Shown: positions 41,976-51,234 of the stretch, piece by piece
Numbering within the stretch: position 1 is the stretch's first letter
How the letters are laid out: each line of letters opens with the position of its first letter
Assembly (NCBI GenBank): GCA_934426825.1
Contig: CAKRYI010000001.1
Span: forward strand, 62,001-126,000
DNA length: 64,000 bases
DNA from: an uncultured Acetatifactor sp.
GTDB lineage: Bacteria > Bacillota > Clostridia > Lachnospirales > Lachnospiraceae
Reading direction: 5' to 3'
Notes under the pieces: model-generated
Database searches by the model: none
Told to the model about the DNA's origin: nothing
Seen by the model: only the letters and a program-made list of their open reading frames with translations
Position numbers and translations under genes: made by a program

Positions 41976-43421
41976 ATGACAAACGAAATGAATTTAGAGC
42001 AGTTTACAACATACAAGGAGGCTCCGGCACAGGAACCGGAGCGCCAGTATTATTTTATGGCAAAATGCAGGGAGCAGGTGCGGAAACTGACCGAACAGTA
42101 CGGCCATGTACCGACCTGCTGCGTCACCACTTTCGGCTGCCAGATGAATGCCAGAGATTCCGAAAAGCTGGTGGGCATTCTGGAGACGGTAGGATATGAG
42201 ATTATTGAGGACGAGAATGCGGATTTTGTAATTTACAATACCTGTACGGTGCGTGACAATGCCAACCAGAAGGTGTATGGCAGACTTGGTGTACTGAACG
42301 GCTACAAGCGCAAAAATCCGAATATGAAGATAGCGCTTTGCGGATGTATGATGCAGGAAAATTCGGTCATCGAAAAACTTCGCAACAGCTACCGCTTCGT
42401 GGATCTGATTTTCGGAACCCACAATATTTATAAGTTTGCGGAGCTGCTTTATACGGTGTATTCCGCGGACGATATGATTATCGACATCTGGAAGGATACG
42501 GACAAGATTGTGGAAGATTTGCCGGTGGAGAGAAAATATTCCTTTAAATCCGGTATCAATATTATGTTCGGCTGCAACAATTTCTGCAGTTATTGTATCG
42601 TGCCCTATGTGAGAGGCAGGGAGAGAAGCAGGGAGCCGAAGGATATTATCAGGGAGATTGAACGTCTGGTGGCGGACGGCGTGGTGGAAATTATGCTGCT
42701 GGGTCAGAACGTCAATTCCTACGGCAAAAATCTGGAGAACCCCATTACCTTTGCACAGCTTTTGCAGGAAGTGGAAAAAATTGAAGGACTGAAAAGAATC
42801 CGCTTTATGACTTCCCATCCCAAGGATTTGTCCGACGAATTAATAGAGGTGATGAAGCACTCCAAGAAAATCTGCAGACATCTGCATCTGCCTTTACAGT
42901 CCGGCTCCAGCCGCATTTTGAAGCAGATGAACAGGCACTATACCAAAGAGCAGTATGTGGAACTGGCGCAGCGTATCCGCAGGGAAATTCCGGATATGGC
43001 GATTACAACGGACATTATCGTGGGATTTCCGGGAGAGACCATGGCGGATGTGGAAGAGACCATTGATGTGATTCGCACGGTAAAATACGACAATGCCTTT
43101 ACCTTTATCTACTCCAAGCGTACCGGAACACCGGCGGCAGCCATGGAAAATCAGGTGCCGGAATCAGAGGTGAAAGCAGGATTTGACAAGGTGCTTAAAG
43201 TGGTGCAGGAAACGGCAAGAGAGCAGGTAGCCAAATATCAGGGACAGGTGATGGAGGCTTTAATCGAGGAAGTAAACGAAAGTGACGCTTCCATGGTTAC
43301 GGGACGGCTTTCCAACAATACTATCGTGCATGTGCCGGGAGATGCGTCACTTGTGGGAAAACTGGTGAACGTTTCACTGGATGAGTGCCACGGATTTTAT
43401 TACATCGGTCATTTAGTGTAA
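41976..43421 (+). CDS. miaB: tRNA-2-methylthio-N6-isopentenyladenosine(37) synthase MiaB
   Basis: A radical SAM methylthiotransferase that converts i6A37 to ms2i6A37 in tRNAs reading UNN codons. It has 481 residues. The N-terminal UPF0004 cysteines lie in FGCQMNARDSE, NTCTVRDNA and CGCMMQ, and hold one cluster. The radical SAM motif is CNNFCSYCIVPYVRGRERSR. A TRAM domain closes the protein. ATG 41976 has GAGGA 8 nt upstream. Its partner gene miaA, which makes the i6A substrate, is at 50242. A strong terminator follows. Confidence 0.96.
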   Translation: MTNEMNLEQFTTYKEAPAQEPERQYYFMAKCREQVRKLTEQYGHVPTCCVTTFGCQMNARDSEKLVGILETVGYEIIEDENADFVIYNTCTVRDNANQKVYGRLGVLNGYKRKNPNMKIALCGCMMQENSVIEKLRNSYRFVDLIFGTHNIYKFAELLYTVYSADDMIIDIWKDTDKIVEDLPVERKYSFKSGINIMFGCNNFCSYCIVPYVRGRERSREPKDIIREIERLVADGVVEIMLLGQNVNSYGKNLENPITFAQLLQEVEKIEGLKRIRFMTSHPKDLSDELIEVMKHSKKICRHLHLPLQSGSSRILKQMNRHYTKEQYVELAQRIRREIPDMAITTDIIVGFPGETMADVEETIDVIRTVKYDNAFTFIYSKRTGTPAAAMENQVPESEVKAGFDKVLKVVQETAREQVAKYQGQVMEALIEEVNESDASMVTGRLSNNTIVHVPGDASLVGKLVNVSLDECHGFYYIGHLV

Positions 43422-43457
43422 AAAATTGTTGCAAAATCAGAATAAAAGGAATATGAT

Positions 43458-43505
43458 AACATTCGTGTGTTTATAAAAATTTAATAAATACGCGAATGTT
43501 TTTTT
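43458..43505 (+). terminator. Rho-independent terminator after miaB
   Basis: A 17-bp stem (43458-43474 with 43484-43500, two G-U pairs), 9-nt loop and T-run to 43505. It closes the pepT-miaB transcript. Confidence 0.85.
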
Positions 43506-43538
43506 GTGCAAATTTTCTTGCGAAGGGATTTTACGAAA

Positions 43539-45188
43539 ATGGATAAGTTGAAACCAAAGTTATTATCAGTCATGAAACATTATTCCAAGGAGCAGTTTGT
43601 GAAGGATGTGGTTGCCGGTATTATCGTGGCGATTATTGCCCTTCCGCTGTCCATCGCGCTGGCGCTGGCATCCGGTGTCACACCGGAGAGAGGTATCTAC
43701 ACCGCGATTACGGCAGGATTTGTCATTTCCTTTTTGGGAGGAAGCAGAGTACAGATTGCGGGACCTACGGCGGCGTTTGCAACGATTGTAGCTGGCATTG
43801 TGGCAAAAAACGGAATGGACGGATTGATTGTAGCTACGCTGTTAGCCGGAGTCATCCTGATTCTGATGGGATTTTTGAGACTGGGAAATCTGATTAAATT
43901 CATTCCCTATACCATTACTACCGGATTTACCGCCGGAATCGCTGTGACGATTTTTATCGGACAGATTAAGGATTTTCTGGGACTGACTGTGGTGACCGAG
44001 GAGCCTTTGATAGAGACGATGGATAAATTGAAGGCAGTGTTTGCCTTTATCACGACCACCAATGTACAGGCGGTGATTGTGGGCGTTGTGTGTATGGTAA
44101 TTTTAATCGGCTGGCCGTATCTTCCGGGAATCTGCAAGAGAATTCCCCCTTCCCTGATTGCGGTTTTGGTCAGCATCGCCATGGTGAGCGGACTGAAAAT
44201 GCAGGTGAACACCATCGGGGATTTATATGAAATTTCCAACAAACTGCCGGGTATTTCCATTCCGCAGTTTTCCTTAAAGACGGTGGGAAATGTGCTGCCG
44301 GATGCGTTTACCATTGCCATTCTTGCAGCGATTGAATCTTTGCTTTCCTGCGTGGTGGCAGACAGTATGGTAAACAGCAGACACCGTTCCAATATGGAGC
44401 TGATTGCCCAGGGAGCAGGCAACATTGCATCCGCCCTGTTCGGCGGTATTCCTGCCACGGGAGCTATTGCAAGAACGGCAGCCAATGTAAAGAACGGAGG
44501 AAGAACCCCCATTGCCGGCATGGTACATTCCGTGGTGCTTCTGCTGATACTGGTGGTGTTAATGCCTTATGCGGCGCTGATTCCCATGCCTGCCATTGCG
44601 GCGATTCTGTTCATGGTGGCATATAATATGTCCGGCTGGAGAACTTTTGTGGGACTTTGCAAAACAGCGCCGAAGAGCGACATTATTGTTTTGGTTACCA
44701 CCTTTGTACTGACAGTGGTATTTGACCTTGTGGTAGCTATCGAGGTGGGAATTTTGCTGGCAGCCATTCTGTTTATGAAGAGAATGAGCGACGTTACGGA
44801 GGTGGAAGGCTGGAAGTATGTGGATGATGAGGACGCCCCGGACAGTCTGGCATTAAAGGCAGTGCCTTCCAACACTGTGGTATATGAAATCAGCGGACCG
44901 TTATTTTTCGGTGCGGCAGATAAGATACTTGGCATTACACTGGATGAGAAAAAGAGCTGCATGGTTCTTAGAATGAGAAGCGTAAGCGCCATTGACGCAA
45001 CGGCAATGCACAATTTGGAGCAGTTGTACGATAAGTGCAGGAAGAAAAATATCACCCTGATTTTCTCCCATGTGGACGAACAGCCCATGAATGTTATGCA
45101 CAAGAGCGGTTTCTATGACAAGGTGGGAAGCGAGAATTTCTGCGCCCATATCGACGATGCTCTGCTGAGAGCAGAGGGGCTTATGTAG
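43539..45188 (+). CDS. SulP-family anion transporter with STAS domain
   Basis: A 549-residue membrane protein of the SLC26/SulP family with about 12-14 segments (about 25-410) and a C-terminal cytoplasmic STAS domain (about 430-545, with MRSVSAIDATAMHNLEQL). Family marks are IVAIIALPLSIALALASGV near the N-terminus and GNIASALFGGIPATGAIART. Members carry sulfate, bicarbonate or other anions; the substrate cannot be told. ATG 43539 has AAGGG 11 nt upstream. The frame extends to GTG 43506, which sits in the T-tract of the preceding terminator and is rejected. It appears to be transcribed alone. Confidence 0.9.
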   Translation: MDKLKPKLLSVMKHYSKEQFVKDVVAGIIVAIIALPLSIALALASGVTPERGIYTAITAGFVISFLGGSRVQIAGPTAAFATIVAGIVAKNGMDGLIVATLLAGVILILMGFLRLGNLIKFIPYTITTGFTAGIAVTIFIGQIKDFLGLTVVTEEPLIETMDKLKAVFAFITTTNVQAVIVGVVCMVILIGWPYLPGICKRIPPSLIAVLVSIAMVSGLKMQVNTIGDLYEISNKLPGISIPQFSLKTVGNVLPDAFTIAILAAIESLLSCVVADSMVNSRHRSNMELIAQGAGNIASALFGGIPATGAIARTAANVKNGGRTPIAGMVHSVVLLLILVVLMPYAALIPMPAIAAILFMVAYNMSGWRTFVGLCKTAPKSDIIVLVTTFVLTVVFDLVVAIEVGILLAAILFMKRMSDVTEVEGWKYVDDEDAPDSLALKAVPSNTVVYEISGPLFFGAADKILGITLDEKKSCMVLRMRSVSAIDATAMHNLEQLYDKCRKKNITLIFSHVDEQPMNVMHKSGFYDKVGSENFCAHIDDALLRAEGLM

Positions 45189-45283
45189 GACGCAGCCAAA
45201 AGACTGCTGCCGCAAACGGCAGATTCTGCGGAAAATGAGAAAAATTCAGCAGATGCGCATGCCGAAATGCGCAGTGCATACAA

Positions 45284-45312
45284 TTTACAACAACAATATT
45301 TTGTGGTATGAT
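45284..45312 (+). promoter_or_regulatory. Sigma-A promoter for mutS
   Basis: -35 TTTACA (45284-45289), a 17-bp spacer and an extended -10 TGGTATGAT (TATGAT at 45307-45312). The start would be near 45319, at the foot of a terminator-like hairpin. Confidence 0.7.
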
Positions 45313-45316
45313 ACTT

Positions 45317-45351
45317 GCGGATGCACAATCTCTGTGTGTCCGCTCTTTTTT
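45317..45351 (+). terminator. Terminator-like hairpin at the mutS transcription start
   Basis: An 11-bp stem (45317-45327 with 45333-45343, two G-U pairs), 5-nt loop and TCTTTTTT. It can end the sulP transcript, 129 nt after its stop, and forms the first nucleotides of the mutS leader. Confidence 0.65.
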
Positions 45352-45409
45352 ACGCAGACAGCGGAAAATTTTGGATTACAGATAAATTACAGAACAGGGG
45401 TATACGACA

Positions 45410-48070
45410 GTGCAGCAGGAATTAACTCCCATGATGCAGAAATACATGGAGACAAAGGAACAGTATAAGGATTGTATTTTATTCTACAGACTGGGTGATT
45501 TTTACGAAATGTTTTTTGATGACGCTTTGACGGCGTCAAAAGAATTGGAGATTACGCTGACCGGCAAAAGCTGTGGTCTGGAGGAGAGAGCGCCCATGTG
45601 CGGCGTCCCTTACCATGCAGTGGAGGGGTATCTGAGCAAACTGGTGAGCAAGGGCTATAAGGTAGCAATCTGCGAACAGGTGGAGGACCCGAAGCTGGCA
45701 AAGGGACTTGTCAAAAGAGAAGTTGTCCGGGTGGTGACGCCGGGTACGAATATCAATATGCAGTCACTGGACGCAACCAAGAACAATTATCTGCTCTGCA
45801 TTGCCTATACTACCAACAAAATCGGTATTTCTGCCGCCGACGTGACGACGGGAGATTATTATGTCACGGAAGTGGACGACACCAAGAAAATGATGGATGA
45901 ACTGATGAAGTATGAGCCTTCCGAGATTATCTGCAACGACGCTTTTCTGGTGAGCGGCGTGGACGTGGATGATTTGCGGGGACGGCTGCATATTTCTTTG
46001 AATGTGCTGGATGCGCATTTGTTTGATGATGACGGCTGCAGAAAAGTACTGATGCGTCATTTTAAGGTGAATACCCTGATTGGACTTGGCGTAGAGGATT
46101 TCCCGGTGGGAATGATTGCGGCGGGAGCGCTGCTGCAGTACCTCTATCAGACGCAAAAGACGGAGCTGGAGCATTTTACACATATTTATCCATATCTCAC
46201 CAGCAAATACATGCTGCTTGACAGCTCCACCAGACGAAATCTGGAGCTGACGGAAACTTTGCGGGAAAAGCAGAAGAGAGGCTCTTTGCTTTGGGTGCTT
46301 GACAAGACTAAGACTGCCATGGGCGGCAGAATGTTACGAAGCTATATTGAGCAGCCTTTGATAGAAAAAGCGGAGATGGAAAGGCGGCTGGACGCCATTG
46401 AGGAGCTGAATAGGGACAGTGTTTCCAGAGACGAAATCCGGGAATATTTAAATCCTATCTACGATTTGGAACGTCTGTTAAGCAAAGTGACTTATAAAAC
46501 CGCCAATCCAAGGGATTTGATTGCTTTTCGCAATTCTTTGGAAATGCTGCCCCATATCAGGACGGTTTTGGAGGGATTCTCCAAGGAGGAGCTTGTAGGG
46601 ATTCATAACGATATGGAGAGCCTTGAGGACATCTGCGGACTGATTGCCGGAGCCATTGAGGAGGAACCGCCTCTTTCCATCAGGGAGGGCGGCATTATCA
46701 AGGACGGCTTTGACGAGACCATCGACAGGCTCAGAAGCGCAAAGCATGACGGAAAACAGTGGCTGGCGCAGTTGGAGGAACAGGACCGGGAAAGAACCGG
46801 AATCAAGAATCTGAAAATCAAATACAACAAGGTGTTCGGCTATTATTTTGAGGTGACGAACTCCTATAAGGATATGGTGCCGGAGGATTATATCCGCAAG
46901 CAGACCTTAGCCAATGCGGAACGGTACACGACACCGAGATTAAAAGAGTTGGAGGACACCATACTCAATGCGGAGGATAAACTGCAGAATTTAGAGTATG
47001 ATTTGTTTTGCAAAATCAGGGATTCCATTGCCATGGAGCTGGAACGGATTCAGCGGACGGCAAAGGCGGTGGCAAGGCTTGACGTGTATGCGTCCCTTTC
47101 TTTGGTTTCCGAGAGAAATCATTATGTGCGGCCGAAGCTGAACGAGAAGGGAATCATTGACATTAAGGACGGCAGACATCCCGTGGTGGAGCAGATGATT
47201 ACCAACGATATGTTTATCGCAAACGACACCTATCTGGATAACGGCAGCCATTGCATCAGCATCATTACCGGACCGAATATGGCGGGAAAATCCACCTACA
47301 TGCGTCAGTCGGCGTTGATTGTCCTGTTGGCGCAGATAGGCTGTTTTGTTCCGGCAAAGAGCGCCAATATCGGCATTGTGGACCGTATTTTCACCAGAGT
47401 GGGAGCCTCCGACGATCTGGCGAGCGGACAGTCCACTTTTATGGTGGAAATGAATGAGGTGGCAAATATTTTGCGGAATGCGACCTCTAACAGCCTGCTT
47501 ATTTTGGATGAAATCGGAAGAGGTACGTCCACCTTTGACGGACTCAGCATTGCGTGGGCGGTTATCGAGCATATCAGTAACCGCAAGCTGTTAGGGGCAA
47601 AAACTCTGTTTGCCACGCACTATCATGAGCTGACAGAGTTAGAGGGCAAAATGAACAATGTCAACAATTACTGCATTGCCGTGAAGGAATGCGGGGACGA
47701 TATTGTATTTTTGCGCAAAATCGTAAAGGGTGGTGCGGACAAGAGCTACGGTATTCAGGTGGCAAAGCTGGCGGGTGTGCCGGATATGGTCATTGACCGG
47801 GCAAAAGAGATTGTGGAGCAGCTTTCCGACAACGATATTACCGAAAAAGTGCAGAGTATCGCCATTGACACGAAGGGAGACACCAAAGCAAAGAAGCAGC
47901 CCAAATACGATGAGGTGGATTTGGCGCAGATGACCCTTTTTGACACGGTCACGGATGAGGACGTCCTGAAAGAGCTGATGGACGTGGAGGTGAGCACTAT
48001 GACGCCCCTTGATGCGTTAAATACCTTGTACCGGTTACAAAATAAATTAAAGAACCGTTGGAACGGGTAA
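45410..48070 (+). CDS. mutS: DNA mismatch repair protein MutS
   Basis: Recognises mismatches and small loops in DNA and starts repair. It has 886 residues. The N-terminal mismatch-binding domain contains the Phe-x-Glu motif in LGDFYEMFFDDA. The ATPase core has Walker A GPNMAGKST at about 621 and Walker B LLILDEIGRGTSTFDG, followed by FATHYHEL. The C-terminus has LQNKLKNRWNG. Start GTG 45410 has AGGGG upstream; ATGs at 45431 and 45434 would remove the conserved LTPMMQKY start, so GTG is preferred. mutL follows 37 nt later. Confidence 0.97.
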   Translation: MQQELTPMMQKYMETKEQYKDCILFYRLGDFYEMFFDDALTASKELEITLTGKSCGLEERAPMCGVPYHAVEGYLSKLVSKGYKVAICEQVEDPKLAKGLVKREVVRVVTPGTNINMQSLDATKNNYLLCIAYTTNKIGISAADVTTGDYYVTEVDDTKKMMDELMKYEPSEIICNDAFLVSGVDVDDLRGRLHISLNVLDAHLFDDDGCRKVLMRHFKVNTLIGLGVEDFPVGMIAAGALLQYLYQTQKTELEHFTHIYPYLTSKYMLLDSSTRRNLELTETLREKQKRGSLLWVLDKTKTAMGGRMLRSYIEQPLIEKAEMERRLDAIEELNRDSVSRDEIREYLNPIYDLERLLSKVTYKTANPRDLIAFRNSLEMLPHIRTVLEGFSKEELVGIHNDMESLEDICGLIAGAIEEEPPLSIREGGIIKDGFDETIDRLRSAKHDGKQWLAQLEEQDRERTGIKNLKIKYNKVFGYYFEVTNSYKDMVPEDYIRKQTLANAERYTTPRLKELEDTILNAEDKLQNLEYDLFCKIRDSIAMELERIQRTAKAVARLDVYASLSLVSERNHYVRPKLNEKGIIDIKDGRHPVVEQMITNDMFIANDTYLDNGSHCISIITGPNMAGKSTYMRQSALIVLLAQIGCFVPAKSANIGIVDRIFTRVGASDDLASGQSTFMVEMNEVANILRNATSNSLLILDEIGRGTSTFDGLSIAWAVIEHISNRKLLGAKTLFATHYHELTELEGKMNNVNNYCIAVKECGDDIVFLRKIVKGGADKSYGIQVAKLAGVPDMVIDRAKEIVEQLSDNDITEKVQSIAIDTKGDTKAKKQPKYDEVDLAQMTLFDTVTDEDVLKELMDVEVSTMTPLDALNTLYRLQNKLKNRWNG

Positions 48071-48107
48071 GTATTTTTGTACAGCAGACATGAGGAGACC
48101 ATGAGAA

Positions 48108-50228
48108 ATGCCAATACATGTTTTGGATTCGGAAACCATTGATAAGATAGCCGCCGGTGAGGTGGTGGAACGGCCTGCCAGTGTGGTGAAGGAACTGGTG
48201 GAAAATGCCATGGATGCCGGAGCAACCGCTATTACGGTGGAGGCAAAGGACGGCGGAATTGAATTTGTCCGCGTCACCGACAACGGAAGCGGTATGGAAC
48301 GGGAACAGGTTCGGACGGCTTTTTTGAGACATGCAACCAGCAAGATTCAAAATGCGGAGGATTTGAACCATATTTCCAGTTTGGGTTTCCGCGGTGAAGC
48401 GTTATCCAGTATCGCTGCGGTATCGAAGGTAGAACTGATTACAAAGACTAAGGACAGTCTGACCGGCACCCGGATTTTGCTGGAGGGTGCGACGGAGTGT
48501 GCTTTTGAGGAAATCGGTGCCCCGGAGGGAACCACCTTTCTTATGAGAAATCTGTTTTTTAACACTCCGGTGCGGCGAAAGTTTTTAAAACAGCCTGCCA
48601 CGGAGGGCGGATATATCGCGGATCTGATGGAACACCTTGCCCTGTCCAGACCGGATATTTCTTTTAAATTTGTGCTGGGAAACCAGACGAGATTTCACAC
48701 TTCCGGCAGTGGTGATTTGCGGGAGGTAATCTACCGTATTTATGGCAGGGAAGTGGCAAATGCGCTTGTTCCGGTGCAGTTTGAAAAGGACGGCGTCAGA
48801 ATTGACGGATTTTTGGGAAAACCGGTGATGGTGCGCTCTAACCGTAATTTTGAAATTTATTATATCAACGGGCGGTTTATCCGCAGCAATGTCGTGGCAA
48901 AATCCATTGAGGAGGGCTACAAGGAATATCTGATGCAGCATAAATTCCCGTTCTGTATTCTCCACATTGTCGTGGACCCGGAGCGGGTGGATGTGAATGT
49001 ACATCCCTCCAAAATGGACGTGCGTTTCAGTGATGCCATGACATTTTGCAGATTGGTTTCCGAGGCGGTGCGGGATACTTTGAGACACCGGGAAATGATA
49101 CCGGATGCGGCAAATGAAAGTGATGTGCCGGAAAAGAGAAGAAACGCAGAGGGCGGACAAACGGACAAAAAGGGTTCTGCAGCCGCTCCGGAGCCCTTTG
49201 AAATAAAGCGGGAAAAAGATTACCGTGTGATGGAGGAGCAGACCTACCGGGCAGATACGGCGGGAGTGGACAAAAGACAGGAATTTGCCAAATCACCGGT
49301 ATGGAACCGGGTGCTTGGGGAAAAGCTGTCTGCGGCAACGACGGATGTGGGAATCCAAAAGAGTGAAAGTCCGGTGAAAGCAGAAACTTTGGAAAAAGCA
49401 GCCCTCTCAGAAAAGGCAGAGACCCCGGAAAAGAAAGAAACCACGGAGGACGATTTCTTCGTGGAGGCACCCTTGCCGGAGACAGAGCAGATTTCTGAAT
49501 CGGTACAGACTTCGGAATCAGTACAGACTACTGAAACAAAAGAGGTTAACGGAACAGAATCCGCAACGGAACCGTCACAGAACACAGAACCCGGACAGGG
49601 AAGTTCCAAACAGATGAATTTGTTTGAGGAAAAACTCTTATCCGTGGAGAATCGTTCCAGGTATCGTATTATCGGGCAGGTGTTCGACACCTACTGGCTC
49701 ATTCAGTTTGAGGACAAGCTGTTTATCATCGACCAGCATGCGGCGCACGAAAAAGTGAAATATGAGAGACTGATGAAGCAGTATCAGGAAAAGCAGGTTA
49801 TGTCCCAAGCCCTGCTGCCACCCATTATCGTGAGTCTTTCCGGGCAGGAAGAGATTGTGCTTAAGGAAAACAGGGAGACATTTCAGTCACTTGGATTTGA
49901 AGTGGAGTCCTTCGGCGGTGCGGAGTATGCGTTGCGCAGTGTGCCGGTGGATTTATATGGCTGCGGCGAGAAGGAAATGTTTTTGGAGGTTCTGGACGAA
50001 CTGGCGGAGGGCATCCGCAGCAATATCCGTTCGGTGGAGGAAAAAATTGCCTCCATGTCCTGCAAAGCGGCGGTAAAAGGAAATAACAGACTGAGCATGG
50101 CGGAGGCGGAAGAACTGATAGACGAGCTTTTGACACTGGATAATCCGTACAACTGTCCCCATGGAAGACCCACGATTATTTCCATGACAAAAACAGAAAT
50201 GGAAAAGAAATTTAAACGAATTGTGTAG
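48108..50228 (+). CDS. mutL: DNA mismatch repair endonuclease MutL
   Basis: The GHKL ATPase that links MutS to strand incision. It has 706 residues. The N-terminal ATPase has ENAMDAGA and GFRGEALSSIAAV. A long variable linker (about 350-500) is acidic and repetitive, including the peptide SESVQT twice in tandem. The C-terminal domain has DQHAAHEKVKYE, the endonuclease motif DQHA-x2-E-x4-E, so this is the nicking type found in bacteria that lack MutH. GCPHGRP-like CPHGRP is near the end. It is co-transcribed with mutS and miaA. Confidence 0.96.
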   Translation: MPIHVLDSETIDKIAAGEVVERPASVVKELVENAMDAGATAITVEAKDGGIEFVRVTDNGSGMEREQVRTAFLRHATSKIQNAEDLNHISSLGFRGEALSSIAAVSKVELITKTKDSLTGTRILLEGATECAFEEIGAPEGTTFLMRNLFFNTPVRRKFLKQPATEGGYIADLMEHLALSRPDISFKFVLGNQTRFHTSGSGDLREVIYRIYGREVANALVPVQFEKDGVRIDGFLGKPVMVRSNRNFEIYYINGRFIRSNVVAKSIEEGYKEYLMQHKFPFCILHIVVDPERVDVNVHPSKMDVRFSDAMTFCRLVSEAVRDTLRHREMIPDAANESDVPEKRRNAEGGQTDKKGSAAAPEPFEIKREKDYRVMEEQTYRADTAGVDKRQEFAKSPVWNRVLGEKLSAATTDVGIQKSESPVKAETLEKAALSEKAETPEKKETTEDDFFVEAPLPETEQISESVQTSESVQTTETKEVNGTESATEPSQNTEPGQGSSKQMNLFEEKLLSVENRSRYRIIGQVFDTYWLIQFEDKLFIIDQHAAHEKVKYERLMKQYQEKQVMSQALLPPIIVSLSGQEEIVLKENRETFQSLGFEVESFGGAEYALRSVPVDLYGCGEKEMFLEVLDELAEGIRSNIRSVEEKIASMSCKAAVKGNNRLSMAEAEELIDELLTLDNPYNCPHGRPTIISMTKTEMEKKFKRIV

Positions 50229-50241
50229 GAGAGGCGGTGAG

Positions 50242-51234
50242 GTGAAAGTGGAATCCGAACAGTGTTTTGACGAGAAAAAAAGACCGTCCATGGTGGTACT
50301 TACCGGACCGACTGCGGTGGGAAAAACAAAACTTTCCGTTCAGTTGGCAAAGGCAATCGACGGGGAGATTATTTCCGCCGATTCCATGCAGGTGTATAAG
50401 CATATGGACATCGGTTCCGCCAAAATCCGCAGGGAGGAAATGGAAGGCGTTCCCCACCATCTGATTGATATTTTAGAGCCGTGGGACGAGTTTAATGTGG
50501 TTGTTTTTCAGAAAAAATGCAAGGAATGTCTTACGGGAATCTACCAAAGGGGACATATCCCCATTCTGACCGGAGGAACCGGCTTTTACATTCAGGCAAT
50601 TCTGAGAGATATTGATTTTACGGAAAACGAGGAAAATACGTCCATACGCCGGTCGTTGGAAGATCTTGCAAAGGAAAAGGGAGCGGAGTATCTGCACGAA
50701 ATGCTCAGGCAGGTTGACGCAGAATCCGCCGCTGCCATTCACCAAAACAATATCAAGCGGACGATTAGGGCACTGGAATATTTTCAGTTGACGGGAGAAA
50801 AGATTTCCGGGCATAATGAACAGGAAAGACAGAAGCAGGAGGCATACAATTCCTGTTATTTTGTTTTGAATGATGACAGGGCACGCCTTTATGAGAGGAT
50901 TGAAAAGCGGATAGACGAAATGCTTAAAGAGGGACTTGTGGAGGAAGTGAGAAGTCTTAAAAACATGGGCTGCAGCCGCAATATGGTGTCCATGCAGGGA
51001 CTTGGATATAAGGAAATTCTTGCTTATTTGGACGGCGAAATGACATTGGAGGAGGCTGTCTATTTTTTGAAGCGGGACACAAGGCATTTTGCCAAGAGAC
51101 AGCTCACATGGTTTCGGCGGGAGCCGGACGTCATCTGGGTGGACAAGGACAAATTTGATTACGATGAGTCTGCCGTTTTGAATTTTATGTTACAGGAAAT
51201 CAGGAAAAAAGGAGTTTGCAATACCAATGAGTGA
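50242..51234 (+). CDS. miaA: tRNA dimethylallyltransferase MiaA
   Basis: Adds the dimethylallyl group to A37 of tRNAs that read UNN codons, making i6A, which MiaB then modifies. It has 330 residues. The P-loop is GPTAVGKTKL near residue 20, followed by SADSMQVYKHMDIGSAK and the C-terminal HFAKRQLTWFR. GTG 50242 is preferred for the GGAGAGG site upstream; the TTG at 50221 would overlap mutL. It overlaps the next gene by 8 nt. The mutL-miaA order is widespread in bacteria. Confidence 0.95.
   Translation: MKVESEQCFDEKKRPSMVVLTGPTAVGKTKLSVQLAKAIDGEIISADSMQVYKHMDIGSAKIRREEMEGVPHHLIDILEPWDEFNVVVFQKKCKECLTGIYQRGHIPILTGGTGFYIQAILRDIDFTENEENTSIRRSLEDLAKEKGAEYLHEMLRQVDAESAAAIHQNNIKRTIRALEYFQLTGEKISGHNEQERQKQEAYNSCYFVLNDDRARLYERIEKRIDEMLKEGLVEEVRSLKNMGCSRNMVSMQGLGYKEILAYLDGEMTLEEAVYFLKRDTRHFAKRQLTWFRREPDVIWVDKDKFDYDESAVLNFMLQEIRKKGVCNTNE

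Noticed and set aside
45207..45222. CTGCCG/CGGCAG hairpin after sulP
   Set aside because: Only six base pairs and no T-tract, so not a terminator; the one at 45317 is far better.
45235..45468. 77-codon plus-strand frame upstream of and into mutS
   Set aside because: It spans the mutS promoter and terminator-like hairpin and overlaps the mutS start in another frame; no ribosome site and odd composition.
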